Positions 1 through 6,785 of a stretch of 8,063 nucleotides of DNA are shown one piece after another; the stretch's first letter is position 1, and the number at the start of each line of letters is the position of its first letter. The position numbers and the translations under genes were made by a program. Origin of the DNA: Bryobacterales bacterium (GTDB taxonomy: Bacteria; Acidobacteriota; Terriglobia; Bryobacterales; Bryobacteraceae); assembly GCA_025353235.1 (NCBI GenBank), contig JANXQZ010001113.1:1-8063 (forward strand), in the 5' to 3' direction. The notes beneath the pieces are model-generated. The model worked only from the letters and a program-made list of their open reading frames with translations, did not search any database and had not been told where the DNA came from.

Positions 1-821
1 CCGAGCGCGGACTCCTCGGCATTCGCAAAGCGCTCGGCGTCTACGCCAACCTCCGCCCCGTGCGCACTTACCGCGCCCTCATCGATTCGTCGCCGCTCAA
101 AAATCATCTCGTGGAAGGCACGGACATGATCATCGTCCGCGAACTCACCGGCGGCATCTACTACGGGACACCCCGAGGCATCACGGGGCATGGCGCTGAG
201 GAGCGAGCCGTCAACACGATGACCTACTCGCGGGCCGAGATAGAGCGAGTCACTCGCATGGCCTTCCACCTAGCCGCCAATCGCCGCAAGAAAGTAACTA
301 GCGTCGATAAGTCGAACGTTCTAGAAAACTCGCAGTTATGGCGCAAAGTAGTAATTGAGGTTGCGGCCGACTACCCGCACATAGAACTCGATCACCTTCT
401 GGTCGATAACTGCGCCATGCAGCTCGTCCTCAACCCTCGGCGCTTCGACGTCCTCGTAACCGAAAACATGTTCGGCGACATCCTGAGCGACGAGGGTGCC
501 GTGCTCGCCGGGTCCATTGGCATGCTCCCCTCCGCGTCCATTGGTGAAAGAAAACCTTCCGGCGTGTGGGTGGGTCTTTATGAGCCGGTACACGGGTCCG
601 CGCCCGACATCGCCGGGAAAAACAAAGCCAACCCATTCGGCGCAATCGGATCGGCCGCTGCCCTACTCGAATACAGCTTCGGCCTAAAAGAAGAAGCCGC
701 AGCGGTGAATCGCGCCATGGAACAAGTACTGGACTCCGGCCACGTCACAGCCGACCTGAAGCCGAAGGGCGATCCTGCATCAACGTCTGAAGTAGGCGAC
801 GCAGTCGCCGGGAATATCTAA
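1..821 (+). CDS. leuB: 3-isopropylmalate dehydrogenase, 5'-truncated by window edge
   Basis: Catalyses NAD-dependent oxidation and decarboxylation of 3-isopropylmalate to 2-ketoisocaproate, the third step of leucine synthesis in the cytoplasm. The reading frame is open from the first base (first full codon at 3), so the gene starts upstream; a GTG at 60 is internal. About 272 residues are visible, against roughly 350-360 in the family, so some 80-90 N-terminal residues are missing. Diagnostic stretches are YANLRPV near the left edge, [19 protein letters not shown] (catalytic Lys region), and the dehydrogenase signature [19 protein letters not shown] with metal-binding aspartates. [20 protein letters not shown] is the nucleotide-binding loop region; its [13 protein letters not shown] core is typical of the NAD-dependent enzymes. 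It ends in TAA 3 bp before leuC, so the genes are almost certainly one operon. Family assignment is very secure. Confidence 0.97.
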   Translation, partial: ERGLLGIRKALGVYANLRPVRTYRALIDSSPLKNHLVEGTDMIIVRELTGGIYYGTPRGITGHGAEERAVNTMTYSRAEIERVTRMAFHLAANRRKKVTSVDKSNVLENSQLWRKVVIEVAADYPHIELDHLLVDNCAMQLVLNPRRFDVLVTENMFGDILSDEGAVLAGSIGMLPSASIGERKPSGVWVGLYEPVHGSAPDIAGKNKANPFGAIGSAAALLEYSFGLKEEAAAVNRAMEQVLDSGHVTADLKPKGDPASTSEVGDAVAGNI

Positions 822-824
822 TAC

Positions 825-2231
825 ATGCACCCTCGCACCATTATTGAAAAGGTTTGGGACAGCCACATCGTAAGCGATGAGCCCGGCGCACCAACCTTGA
901 CGTACATCGATCTTCACCTCGTTCATGAAGTGACCTCCCCGCAAGCATTTGATGGCCTGCGCCGCCGCGGACTGAAAGTTCGTCGGCCCGATCTGACCAT
1001 CGCCACCACCGATCACAGCACGCCCACCACGCCTCGATCGCTCCCAATCCTGGATCCTATCGCCGCCACGCAGGTGAAACGACTGGAGACAAATTGTCGC
1101 GAGTTCGGCATCCAGTGCTTCGGCTTAGACAGTCCGCATCAGGGCATCGTGCATGTGATCGGACCCGAACAAGGCTTAACCCAACCTGGCATGACCGTAG
1201 TCTGCGGCGATAGCCATACCGCCACCCACGGCGCATTTGGCGCATTAGCTTTCGGCATCGGAACCAGCGAAGTGGAGCATGTACTAGCCACTCAGTGCCT
1301 GCTGCAGCGTCGCTCCAAAACTTTCAGAGTCTTAGTCGATGGCACGCTCAGGCCCGGCGTGGGAGCGAAAGACATTATCCTCGCGCTCATCGCACGCATC
1401 GGCATAGGCGGTGGAACGGCAAGCGTGTTCGAGTACTGCGGCCCTGCAATTCAAGCGCTTTCCATGGAAGAGCGCATGACGGTCTGCAACATGTCCATCG
1501 AAGCGGGTGCGCGCGCAGGTATGATCGCTCCAGACGACATCACGTATCAATACATCCACGGGCGCCCATTCGCTCCCAAGGGCAGCGAATGGGATGCCGC
1601 CGTCGCCCGCTGGAGACAACTGCCGACCGATGCAGGCGCTTCGTACGATAAAGAGATCGTCATCGACGCCTCATTGCTCGAACCGATGATCACCTTCGGC
1701 ACCAACCCAGGCATGGGCATCTCAATCAACGCCGCAGTCCCCAACCCGTCTGATATCGCTGATCCGCTGGAACGCGATTCGCTCACCAAAGCGCTGCTCT
1801 ACATGGATCTGCCTGCGGGGAAGCCACTCGTCGGCCACCCGGTGAACGTCGTGTTTATCGGAAGCTGCTCCAACTCCCGAATATCGGATCTTCGCAGCGC
1901 CGCAAGCGTGTTGAAAGGCCGCAAAGTGAGCCCCAATGTCCGCGTGATGGTGGTGCCCGGATCGCAGCATATTAAGGAACAGGCGCAAGCCGAAGGGCTC
2001 GACACCATCTTCAAGGATGCAGGTGCCGACTGGCGTGAAGCTGGCTGCTCCATGTGCATCGCAATGAATGGCGATCAGCTTCAGCCTGGCGAATACAGCG
2101 TCTCCACCAGCAACCGGAACTTCGAAGGGCGTCAGGGAAAAGGCGGGCGAACGTTCCTCGCCAGTCCGCTGACCGCCGCTGCCAGCGCTATCACTGGCGT
2201 CGTAACCGACGTGAGGACTCTCCTCTCATGA
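825..2231 (+). CDS. leuC: 3-isopropylmalate dehydratase large subunit
   Basis: Large subunit of isopropylmalate isomerase, which interconverts 2- and 3-isopropylmalate through a [4Fe-4S] cluster and works as a heterodimer with LeuD. It has 468 residues, the normal bacterial length. Visible family motifs are [19 protein letters not shown] (about 128-146), the cluster cysteines C348 in FIGSCSNSR and C408/C411 in GCSMCIAMN, and [10 protein letters not shown] (429-438), which contributes to substrate binding. All three cluster ligands are intact, so it should be catalytic. The ATG at 825 gives the usual N-terminus ([13 protein letters not shown]) and lies 3 bp after leuB. A weak GGGAA-type purine stretch lies about 10-15 bases upstream. 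Its stop codon overlaps the leuD start (ATGA), indicating translational coupling and matched production of the two subunits. Confidence 0.98.
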   Translation: MHPRTIIEKVWDSHIVSDEPGAPTLTYIDLHLVHEVTSPQAFDGLRRRGLKVRRPDLTIATTDHSTPTTPRSLPILDPIAATQVKRLETNCREFGIQCFGLDSPHQGIVHVIGPEQGLTQPGMTVVCGDSHTATHGAFGALAFGIGTSEVEHVLATQCLLQRRSKTFRVLVDGTLRPGVGAKDIILALIARIGIGGGTASVFEYCGPAIQALSMEERMTVCNMSIEAGARAGMIAPDDITYQYIHGRPFAPKGSEWDAAVARWRQLPTDAGASYDKEIVIDASLLEPMITFGTNPGMGISINAAVPNPSDIADPLERDSLTKALLYMDLPAGKPLVGHPVNVVFIGSCSNSRISDLRSAASVLKGRKVSPNVRVMVVPGSQHIKEQAQAEGLDTIFKDAGADWREAGCSMCIAMNGDQLQPGEYSVSTSNRNFEGRQGKGGRTFLASPLTAAASAITGVVTDVRTLLS

Positions 2232-2824
2232 TCCAATTCACTCCTTTTGAAAGCAAGATGGTCCAGATGCCCATCGATAATATCGACACTGACCAAATTA
2301 TCCCGGCGCGTTTCCTGAAAACAATTTCGAAGGACGGTCTGGGCGACCAGCTCTTCAACGATTGGCGCTACGATGCGGCAGGCAAACCGAAGCCCGACTT
2401 CATCCTGAATCAAGCCCAAGCCAAAACTCGTCAGGTGCTGCTTGCTGGAGACAATTTCGGCTGCGGAAGTTCGCGCGAACATGCACCTTGGGCTCTCACT
2501 CAGTATGGATTCAGGGCAGTGATCAGCACATCCTTCGCCGACATCTTCAAGCAAAACTCGCTCAAGAATTCTTTGCTGCCAATCGTGGTGTCGCGCGACG
2601 TGCACGCAAAGCTATTTCAAGCTCCCGAGGGCACAGTCAAGATTGACTTGACCTCCCGGAGCCTCACGCTGCCCGACGGCACAGCGGTTGAATTTGAAGT
2701 CGACAACTTCGCCCGGCACTGCCTGCTTGAGGGCGTGGACGAGTTGGGCTATATTCTAAAACAGGAACCGGCCATCGCCGCCTATGAAGCGCAACGCGTG
2801 GGCTCCGTTAATACTCTCGCTTAG
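2228..2824 (+). CDS. leuD: 3-isopropylmalate dehydratase small subunit
   Basis: Small subunit of isopropylmalate isomerase; it supplies the swivelling domain that closes the active site on LeuC. The protein is 198 residues, close to the roughly 200 expected. Family motifs are [14 protein letters not shown] (18-31), [17 protein letters not shown] (74-90), [16 protein letters not shown] (about 99-114) and the C-terminal DELGYIL. The open frame extends upstream to 2054, but the start at 2228 is preferred because the usual N-terminus begins there, the ATG overlaps the leuC stop by 4 bp, and a GAGGA ribosome-binding site (2213-2217) lies 10 bases before it. The last 41 bp overlap the next gene in a different frame. 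Confidence 0.98.
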   Translation: MIQFTPFESKMVQMPIDNIDTDQIIPARFLKTISKDGLGDQLFNDWRYDAAGKPKPDFILNQAQAKTRQVLLAGDNFGCGSSREHAPWALTQYGFRAVISTSFADIFKQNSLKNSLLPIVVSRDVHAKLFQAPEGTVKIDLTSRSLTLPDGTAVEFEVDNFARHCLLEGVDELGYILKQEPAIAAYEAQRVGSVNTLA

Positions 2825-3566
2825 CGCCCTCGTGCTAGGCGCAGCCGAGTTAAAGATTGACCATGTCACCGTGGCTGGTCCGTCGCTCGCGCCCATGGAA
2901 GCTGTGCTCGACAAGCTCGGAATCCGCTGGGAGTACGGCGGCCAGCACGCCAACCATGCAACCGAGATGGCCATCGCCAGCTTTCCCGACGGTTCGTATT
3001 TGGAGCTGATCGCTTTTCAGCCCAGGGCCGATGTGCACGCGATCTCAAAGCATACCTGGTACAAGTACATGCAAGATAGCGCCGGCCCTTGCGCCTGGGC
3101 TGTACGCTCTACCGATTTGAATGCGGAAGCAAACCGCCTTCGCAGGAAAGGGCTGAAAGTATCCTCGCCAAGCGAGAGTGGTCGGACACGTCCTGACGGG
3201 TACGAACTCAAGTGGGAGACGGCTCAGGTTGGAACGGAGGGCAACGGAACCTACTTCCCGTTTCTGATCCGCGACTTTACTCCGCGCGAGAAGAGAGCAT
3301 TTCCGAGCGGCAACGCGAACAACCCCGATTGGGTAGGCGTGGTGCGAGTGGTGCTTGCAGTTCAAGATCTAGACGTGGCCATCGCCCGTTACCGCAAAGC
3401 CTACGGATTATCAGAGCCCCACCGCGATCAAGACGAAGCCTCATTCCCAGGCACGCCAGTCGTGCTGAGGAAAGATCTCGAGCGAGTCCGACAGTTCGGC
3501 GAAGGCATCTGCGAATTCGGAGTAGAAACCAGTCGGCACAAAATTGTAGTGATCAAGTCCAGCTAG
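2784..3566 (+). CDS. VOC-superfamily (glyoxalase-like) protein with putative signal peptide
   Basis: A 260-residue protein that I place in the vicinal oxygen chelate fold, most like the glyoxalase-like domain class (Pfam Glyoxalase_3 type); substrate unknown. The VOC pattern begins at residue 23 with [10 protein letters not shown], where H27 is a likely metal ligand. [16 protein letters not shown] (52-67) and YLELIAF (72-78), where E74 is another candidate ligand, complete the first module. A second module appears around [21 protein letters not shown] (183-203). Residues 1-22 (MKRN, then a hydrophobic stretch ending LGAAE) resemble a Sec signal peptide, suggesting export. The ATG at 2784 overlaps leuD by 41 bp with no strong ribosome-binding site. 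A GTG at 2832 (V17) would remove the signal peptide and give a cytosolic protein. It probably ends the leu transcript; a direct role in leucine synthesis is not shown. Confidence 0.8.
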   Translation: MKRNAWAPLILSLSALVLGAAELKIDHVTVAGPSLAPMEAVLDKLGIRWEYGGQHANHATEMAIASFPDGSYLELIAFQPRADVHAISKHTWYKYMQDSAGPCAWAVRSTDLNAEANRLRRKGLKVSSPSESGRTRPDGYELKWETAQVGTEGNGTYFPFLIRDFTPREKRAFPSGNANNPDWVGVVRVVLAVQDLDVAIARYRKAYGLSEPHRDQDEASFPGTPVVLRKDLERVRQFGEGICEFGVETSRHKIVVIKSS

Positions 3567-3606
3567 TAACCCTCCGGCCGTGAACTGCCGCGCTCCCCCA
3601 CTCACT

Positions 3607-3630
3607 AACCGTTTACACTCTGTAGTCTAA
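3607..3630 (+). promoter_or_regulatory. stranded copy of ECF-type promoter (14-nt spacer)
   Basis: AACC at 3607-3610 and GTCTAA at 3625-3630 correspond to the promoter in front of the intact sigma gene (6174-6199), but only 14 bases separate AACC from GTC instead of 16. The shared surroundings (gctccccc at 3592-3599, then ctaaccgtt at 3605-3613) show that it is a true relative of the downstream promoter, diverged and two bases shorter. It now faces only a 31-codon dead-end frame. Reduced or lost activity is inferred from the spacing. Confidence 0.4.
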
Positions 3631-3693
3631 AGGTCGGATGGAAGAACAGGACGGCGTCGCCATCGATCTGGCGCGCTCCGGCGACAGCGACGC
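3621..3693 (+). repeat. left copy of 73-bp direct repeat (candidate attL)
   Basis: Matches 6190-6262 at 72 of 73 positions by direct base comparison; the only difference is G3687 versus A6256. It covers the -10 region, a short leader and the first 19 codons (less one base) of the ECF sigma gene. The first 66 bases are identical without interruption. Similarity stops abruptly at 3694/6263 on the right. On the left it fades into a diverged, gapped match back to about 3592/6157. This is the geometry expected of an att core with different arms. Confidence 0.85.
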
Positions 3694-3733
3694 ACTCCAT
3701 TTTCAGGAACTGCAACACTTGCATGTCTCGTGA
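3638..3733 (+). pseudogene. truncated 5' end of ECF sigma factor gene
   Basis: The start codon and first 19 codons duplicate the sigma gene at 6207 with one residue change (Ser17 here, Asn17 there). After GDSDA the sequence becomes unrelated: LHFQELQHLHVS and then a TGA. The 31-residue product lacks regions 2 and 4 and cannot act as a sigma factor. It is best seen as the piece of the original gene left upstream when the DNA between the repeats arrived. Whether the 31-residue peptide is ever made is unknown. Confidence 0.8.
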
Positions 3734-3904
3734 CCGTTCGACGAGTAGAAATCCCAATCAACATTCCCTCGCCCACGTCGGCCCTTGCGAATTGACCGAG
3801 CGCATCCCATTTGAAGCTGGAGATGCCGATGATTGTCGCGCTCCGCAAGCGAGGGTTCGGCGGTCTCAAGGGTTCTTATTCGCAAAACTCCACTGCCCCC
3901 AACT
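3734..3904. other. non-coding left interior of the element
   Basis: This stretch lies between the truncated sigma frame and the stop of the minus-strand ATPase gene. I see no convincing gene, RNA or terminator. Two minus-strand frames are open: one from 3912 that overlaps the ATPase stop codon, and one from 3869 that reads somewhat protein-like towards the repeat. Neither has a recognisable family. Confidence 0.5.
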
Positions 3905-5923
3905 TCATTCATGTTGCTTGCCCTCTCGTCGAACTCGCCGTTCCGGTTGGGTGGCGATCTCCTTCAAATGGTTGACGAAATCAAGATTAGTCTGGATGCC
4001 TTCTATCAGCGCTGCGTCCGTCGTCAAGGAGGGGGCACGTCTAAGATCTTGCTCCGCCGACTTTAAGAAGCGTCGACAATCCTCCCAAGCGCGACGCTTG
4101 GTTTGGGGGGGCAAACCTCGTGTCTTCCCGGTTAGGCTGCATTGTTTTGCCAGACCTATCAGCGCGTTTCCTCGAATTCGGAGAATCCATGGATCGTCCT
4201 TTACATCCGGGTGTTCATCAAATTGAGCGTTCAAAAATGTTAGCGCTGCTTTGTCGTCGCCCGCCCTGCTTAGGCCAACGGCTACTCGACGAATCTCTTG
4301 TTCAGCAAATCGGCCTCTGGAAGCATCCAGGTACAAACGGCGAGCAAGCGCCAGGTCACCACGAGACGGTGTGCCGGCAAGAGTTAAGACGTCCGCAAAC
4401 TGAGTTAGAAGCAACGGTGGGAGGCTCTGGAGTTGACCGTCGAGCTTCTTCAGGAGGTCTTTTACGGGTTCGGGGGCGTTCAGCGCCCGCTGAACCTCAG
4501 CAAACAACTGCAAACTACGTACGTTCATTGAATCTTTAGCGATTAGCGAGGTCAACGCTTTCTGGGCACGCTCAAAATCACCAAGCGAGATCGCTTCTTC
4601 TATCAATCGATGTTCCCGAGCGAGCGTATGCCGAGGATGCGCTGGAAGCAGGCAAACAACACGCACCGCGTTGACCTCGAACTGAGGAGGCGGGCAGCCT
4701 TCCTCACGCATGGAACGAAGGATTGTGGGAATTCCTTGCCCCTCGGCCTGAGCTAGCTGTAGGCGGTTCAAGAACCAAGCAATACTCTGATTCCTCCACT
4801 TGGCAGGGGACTGTCCCTTCCGCAGCTCCTCAACGGACACCCCGGTAGGTACGGAGCCCGGAGACAAAATCTCTATACGATCAGAGAACACCGTGATGCG
4901 CGTCGGTTCTATAATTTCGTAGTCGCGATGAGCAAGTGCATTTATCATGGCCTCATGTAGTGCCTGAGGAGGATACTTGACCGCATTTGGTGCTGAACGA
5001 TTTGTTTTGTCGAAAGCGACGTAGGACTGAACGTCTAATAATTCCACTAGACGTCTCGCCTGCTCAACCAGGGTGCCTGCCAGCTCGTGACGTTCAGCAT
5101 GCGGTTCAGAACGGTCCAAACCCGGATAGACCGAGAACAAGGCATAAGCTCCTGGAATATGTGTCTGCAAGCTTCGGCCATAGAGGAGCATTGCAAAATT
5201 TCGAGGCCGCAAGGTTCCTGTTAGCGGCTCGCGAAAGCAGAGCGGCGGTACAAAAGGACTCAATGACTTGTTGTCGGACAAATACTCTTCTATGCCGCGA
5301 TCCGGCTGAAAAACATTCATCCGCTGAAGCGAATCCCGCAAAGCAAGCAAGTCGAGGTCGTTGACCGTTGCTGTGGCACAAGGACGCCGATCCCATTCCT
5401 CCAAGATCCCCTTTCGAACATGAAGTTCTCGCAAGATGCCATTTCTAGCCTCCCTTGTCTCTCGGCTGACACGTACGTAGTATTTCCCTGCTCCTTCCCG
5501 CTTACGAAATAAATGTGCCGACCGAGTTGCGGGCATTATGAACACAAGCACGCGCCGGTCGGAAAATTCTGTTGGGAGCTCTTCGACGGTCGGAGCGATT
5601 GAGGGCGACACGCGATCCCGGCATGCCGTGAGCACCTTCCCTTCAATCTCCTTCAATCGCGCAGCCAATAGCCCGACAATTGCAATAAGGGGAAACCCAT
5701 GTTCGTCCTTATCTTCCCTCGCCCCGCAGACCACGTATCCGCCTCCTAAATTAGACCAGTCGTTAGCGAACGCGGAGAGGGTCACCGCGACGTCGTCCGG
5801 GTCGGCAACATTCTCCTTCCACTCGACTTGCTCGCTCTCCCTGGCGGATAGGGTCTTAAGGTCAACTTGGTCTGTCATTTCCAGAACGTCCGTCGTCCTC
5901 TCGAAAGTTGCCAATTCATTCAT
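3905..5923 (-). CDS. Schlafen-type AlbA_2 domain / GHKL-like ATPase protein with helical C-terminal extension
   Basis: A 672-residue cytoplasmic protein on the minus strand. Residues about 24-155 match the Schlafen AlbA_2 (formerly 'divergent AAA_4') domain, which is associated with nucleic acid binding: ESEQVEWKENV (29-39), then AFANDWSNLGGGYVVCGARED (51-71). Residues about 320-425 form an ATP-binding GHKL-like module of the kind annotated as RecG-like: N-box ALHEAMINALAHRDYE (321-336) with E324 and N328, then RIEILSPGSVPTG (349-361) and AEGQGIPTI (393-401). From about 435 to 655 the sequence is helix-rich with paired-helix periodicity (AISLGDFERAQKALTSLI), suggesting TPR-like repeats. The start at 5923 has only GAAAG directly before it; Met16 at 5878 is an alternative that lies nearer to usual family starts. 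No clear promoter is visible. It is the only large gene of the element. Relatives are discussed as regulators or phage-defence proteins; the function here is unproven. Confidence 0.85.
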   Translation of the reverse strand: MNELATFERTTDVLEMTDQVDLKTLSARESEQVEWKENVADPDDVAVTLSAFANDWSNLGGGYVVCGAREDKDEHGFPLIAIVGLLAARLKEIEGKVLTACRDRVSPSIAPTVEELPTEFSDRRVLVFIMPATRSAHLFRKREGAGKYYVRVSRETREARNGILRELHVRKGILEEWDRRPCATATVNDLDLLALRDSLQRMNVFQPDRGIEEYLSDNKSLSPFVPPLCFREPLTGTLRPRNFAMLLYGRSLQTHIPGAYALFSVYPGLDRSEPHAERHELAGTLVEQARRLVELLDVQSYVAFDKTNRSAPNAVKYPPQALHEAMINALAHRDYEIIEPTRITVFSDRIEILSPGSVPTGVSVEELRKGQSPAKWRNQSIAWFLNRLQLAQAEGQGIPTILRSMREEGCPPPQFEVNAVRVVCLLPAHPRHTLAREHRLIEEAISLGDFERAQKALTSLIAKDSMNVRSLQLFAEVQRALNAPEPVKDLLKKLDGQLQSLPPLLLTQFADVLTLAGTPSRGDLALARRLYLDASRGRFAEQEIRRVAVGLSRAGDDKAALTFLNAQFDEHPDVKDDPWILRIRGNALIGLAKQCSLTGKTRGLPPQTKRRAWEDCRRFLKSAEQDLRRAPSLTTDAALIEGIQTNLDFVNHLKEIATQPERRVRREGKQHE

Positions 5924-6104
5924 CTTTCAATATGACACTGCGGTTCACTTCCGCGCTGGGGTACTTACAAGCGTCGTCAACGTTGTCATTGCGAAGGTAC
6001 TTCTCGAGGTTCCCTATTGGAGCACACCGTTTCGCGACAAACGAGAACAGCCGTTCGCATCGTGATGAACAGGGCGAGTGAACCAAAACTGCGGTTCCGG
6101 GACG

Positions 6105-6136
6105 AGCGATCTGTCACGTTGACCCTGGAGATCGCT
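6105..6136. repeat. 8-bp inverted repeat, candidate operator
   Basis: agcgatct at 6105-6112 is an exact inverse of agatcgct at 6129-6136, with 16 bases between. A smaller imperfect palindrome, gtca-n3-tgac (6113-6123), lies inside it. The arms flank the -35 box of the possible promoter at 6119-6147, a typical position for repressor half-sites about two helical turns apart. There is no U-run, so it is unlikely to be a terminator. Function is inferred from position only. Confidence 0.3.
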
Positions 6137-6147
6137 GTACTCATATT
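6119..6147 (+). promoter_or_regulatory. possible outward-facing sigma70-type promoter at the element's right end
   Basis: TTGACC (6119-6124, 5 of 6 to consensus) and CATATT (6142-6147, 4 of 6) are separated by 17 bases. Transcription would start near 6154 and run out of the element into the sigma gene, giving a leader that includes AAAGG just before its ATG. The match is modest and could be chance. Similarity between the two arms only begins near 3592/6157, so no counterpart is seen beside the left repeat. Confidence 0.25.
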
Positions 6148-6173
6148 GACGCACGGGCTCCCCCTCTAAAGCT

Positions 6174-6199
6174 AACCGTTCGCACTCCCTGTAGTCTAA
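6174..6199 (+). promoter_or_regulatory. ECF-sigma-type promoter for the sigma/anti-sigma operon
   Basis: AACC (6174-6177) and GTCTAA (6194-6199) are separated by 16 bases from AACC to GTC. This is the AAC / GTC spacing seen in many ECF sigma promoters and would fit autoregulation by the gene it precedes. Transcription would begin only about 0-3 bases before the ATG at 6207, implying a leaderless or nearly leaderless mRNA. The -35 half lies in the arm supplied by the element and the -10 half in the repeated core. Confidence 0.5.
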
Positions 6200-6262
6200 A
6201 GGTCGGATGGAAGAACAGGACGGCGTCGCCATCGATCTGGCGCGCTCCGGCGACAACGACGC
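6190..6262 (+). repeat. right copy of 73-bp direct repeat (candidate attR)
   Basis: Partner of 3621-3693 with one mismatch. It joins directly to the rest of the intact sigma gene. Upstream, a diverged match to the left arm includes gctccccc (6157-6164) and ctaaccgtt (6172-6180), with two extra bases (6188-6189) relative to the left copy. Those two bases give the promoter its 16-nt spacer. Confidence 0.85.
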
Positions 6263-6785
6263 CTTTCGGCTCCTCGTCGAGCGGCACAGTCGAAATGTGT
6301 TCCGTCTTGCCTTCCGAATGACAGGCAACGAACAGGATGCGGAGGACGTGGTGCAAGAAACCTTCATGCGAGCATATCGCCAGCTGAAAAATTACGAGGC
6401 GCGATCCAGTTTCGCAACCTGGTTGTTCCGCATCGCTTCGAACTACTCTCTCGATCTGATCCGCAGCCGGAAACGTCACCAGCAGCAGCGCGAAGTGTCC
6501 ACCCCCGACGGAGAAATCGACATCTTGCAATCCATCCCGGCCACCAGCCCGACCCCGGACCGCCTCGCCTTCAGCGGCCAGGTGCAGGACAGGATCGGCA
6601 CGGCTCTCGACGAACTGAGCCCGCAGGAACGGACAGCGTTCGTCCTCCGGCACTTCGAAGGCATGTCCATTGAGGAGATCGGCGCATCGCTGGGAACAGG
6701 TGCGAATGCTACCAAGCACAGCATCTTTCGAGCGGTTCAAAAGATCCGTCGCAGCCTGGAACCCTTTGTGAGCGTAACCAGATGA
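6207..6785 (+). CDS. ECF-family RNA polymerase sigma factor
   Basis: A 192-residue sigma70-family factor with only regions 2 and 4, as in the extracytoplasmic-function group (RpoE-like length). Region 2 spans about 18-88: AFRLLVERHSRNVFRLAFRM, then DAEDVVQETFMRAYRQL (44-60, core-binding 2.2), and SFATWLFRIASNYSLDLIRSRKR (68-90, -10 recognition). Region 4 spans about 126-184: ALDELSPQERTAFVLRHFEGM, then the helix-turn-helix SIEEIGASLGTGANATKHSI (154-173), which reads the -35 box. The start at 6207 gives a standard N-terminus. It is preceded by AAAGG with a 4-base gap, a weak ribosome-binding site that lies within the predicted -10 region. The first 19 codons belong to the direct repeat, so this 5' end may have been supplied by the integrated element. 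The stop codon overlaps the anti-sigma start (ATGA). Subgroup and regulon cannot be told from the window. Confidence 0.95.
   Translation: MEEQDGVAIDLARSGDNDAFRLLVERHSRNVFRLAFRMTGNEQDAEDVVQETFMRAYRQLKNYEARSSFATWLFRIASNYSLDLIRSRKRHQQQREVSTPDGEIDILQSIPATSPTPDRLAFSGQVQDRIGTALDELSPQERTAFVLRHFEGMSIEEIGASLGTGANATKHSIFRAVQKIRRSLEPFVSVTR

Larger units (their letters stand above)
5924..6156. other. non-coding right interior of the element
   Basis: This is the divergent intergenic region between the minus-strand ATPase start and the element-borne sigma promoter. It should hold the ATPase promoter, but I could not find a convincing -35/-10 pair on the minus strand. On the plus strand it holds an 8-bp inverted repeat and a possible sigma70-type promoter, listed separately. 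No tRNA or conserved RNA was recognised. Confidence 0.5.
3621..6262. mobile_element. putative integrated element in the 5' end of an ECF sigma gene
   Basis: The 2569-bp unit is bounded by the two 73-bp direct repeats. It carries one large gene in the opposite orientation to all neighbours, plus about 0.2 kb of non-coding DNA at each end. Hand counts in a few lines suggest patches of lower GC inside (about 47% over 4921-5040) than in the sigma gene (73% over 6541-6600), but these are samples and not a full profile. The insertion splits an otherwise colinear plus-strand region and restores the interrupted gene, resembling islands such as SXT that enter the 5' end of a gene and supply a new start. 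No integrase, transposase or terminal inverted repeats were seen. It may therefore be a non-autonomous element, a deletion remnant, or a rearrangement of another type. Confidence 0.6.

Noticed and set aside
2054..2227. Upstream extension of the leuD frame
   Set aside because: It overlaps the conserved 3' part of leuC and its translation is unlike LeuD. The ATG at 2228 has a good ribosome-binding site and the normal N-terminus.
3567..3604. Possible terminator after the VOC gene (cggc / gccg arms)
   Set aside because: The stem is only 4 bp and no T-run follows; not enough to call a terminator.
3723..4226. Plus-strand open frame of 167 codons
   Set aside because: Mostly antisense to the well-supported AlbA_2/ATPase gene, low-complexity Arg/Ser-rich translation, no recognisable family.
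5538..6065. Plus-strand open frame of 175 codons opposite the start of the ATPase gene
   Set aside because: The first two thirds mirror the ATPase coding strand. The tail after 5924 looks mildly protein-like but has no third-position bias or known motif.
6146..6172. TTGACG (6146-6151) with TAAAGC (6167-6172) as a sigma70 promoter
   Set aside because: The spacer is only 15 bases and the -10 match is poor. The pair at 6119-6147 and the ECF-type pair are better supported.
6141..6740. Minus-strand open frame of 199 codons opposite the sigma gene
   Set aside because: A shadow of the sigma factor gene, whose plus-strand product has unmistakable region 2 and 4 motifs.
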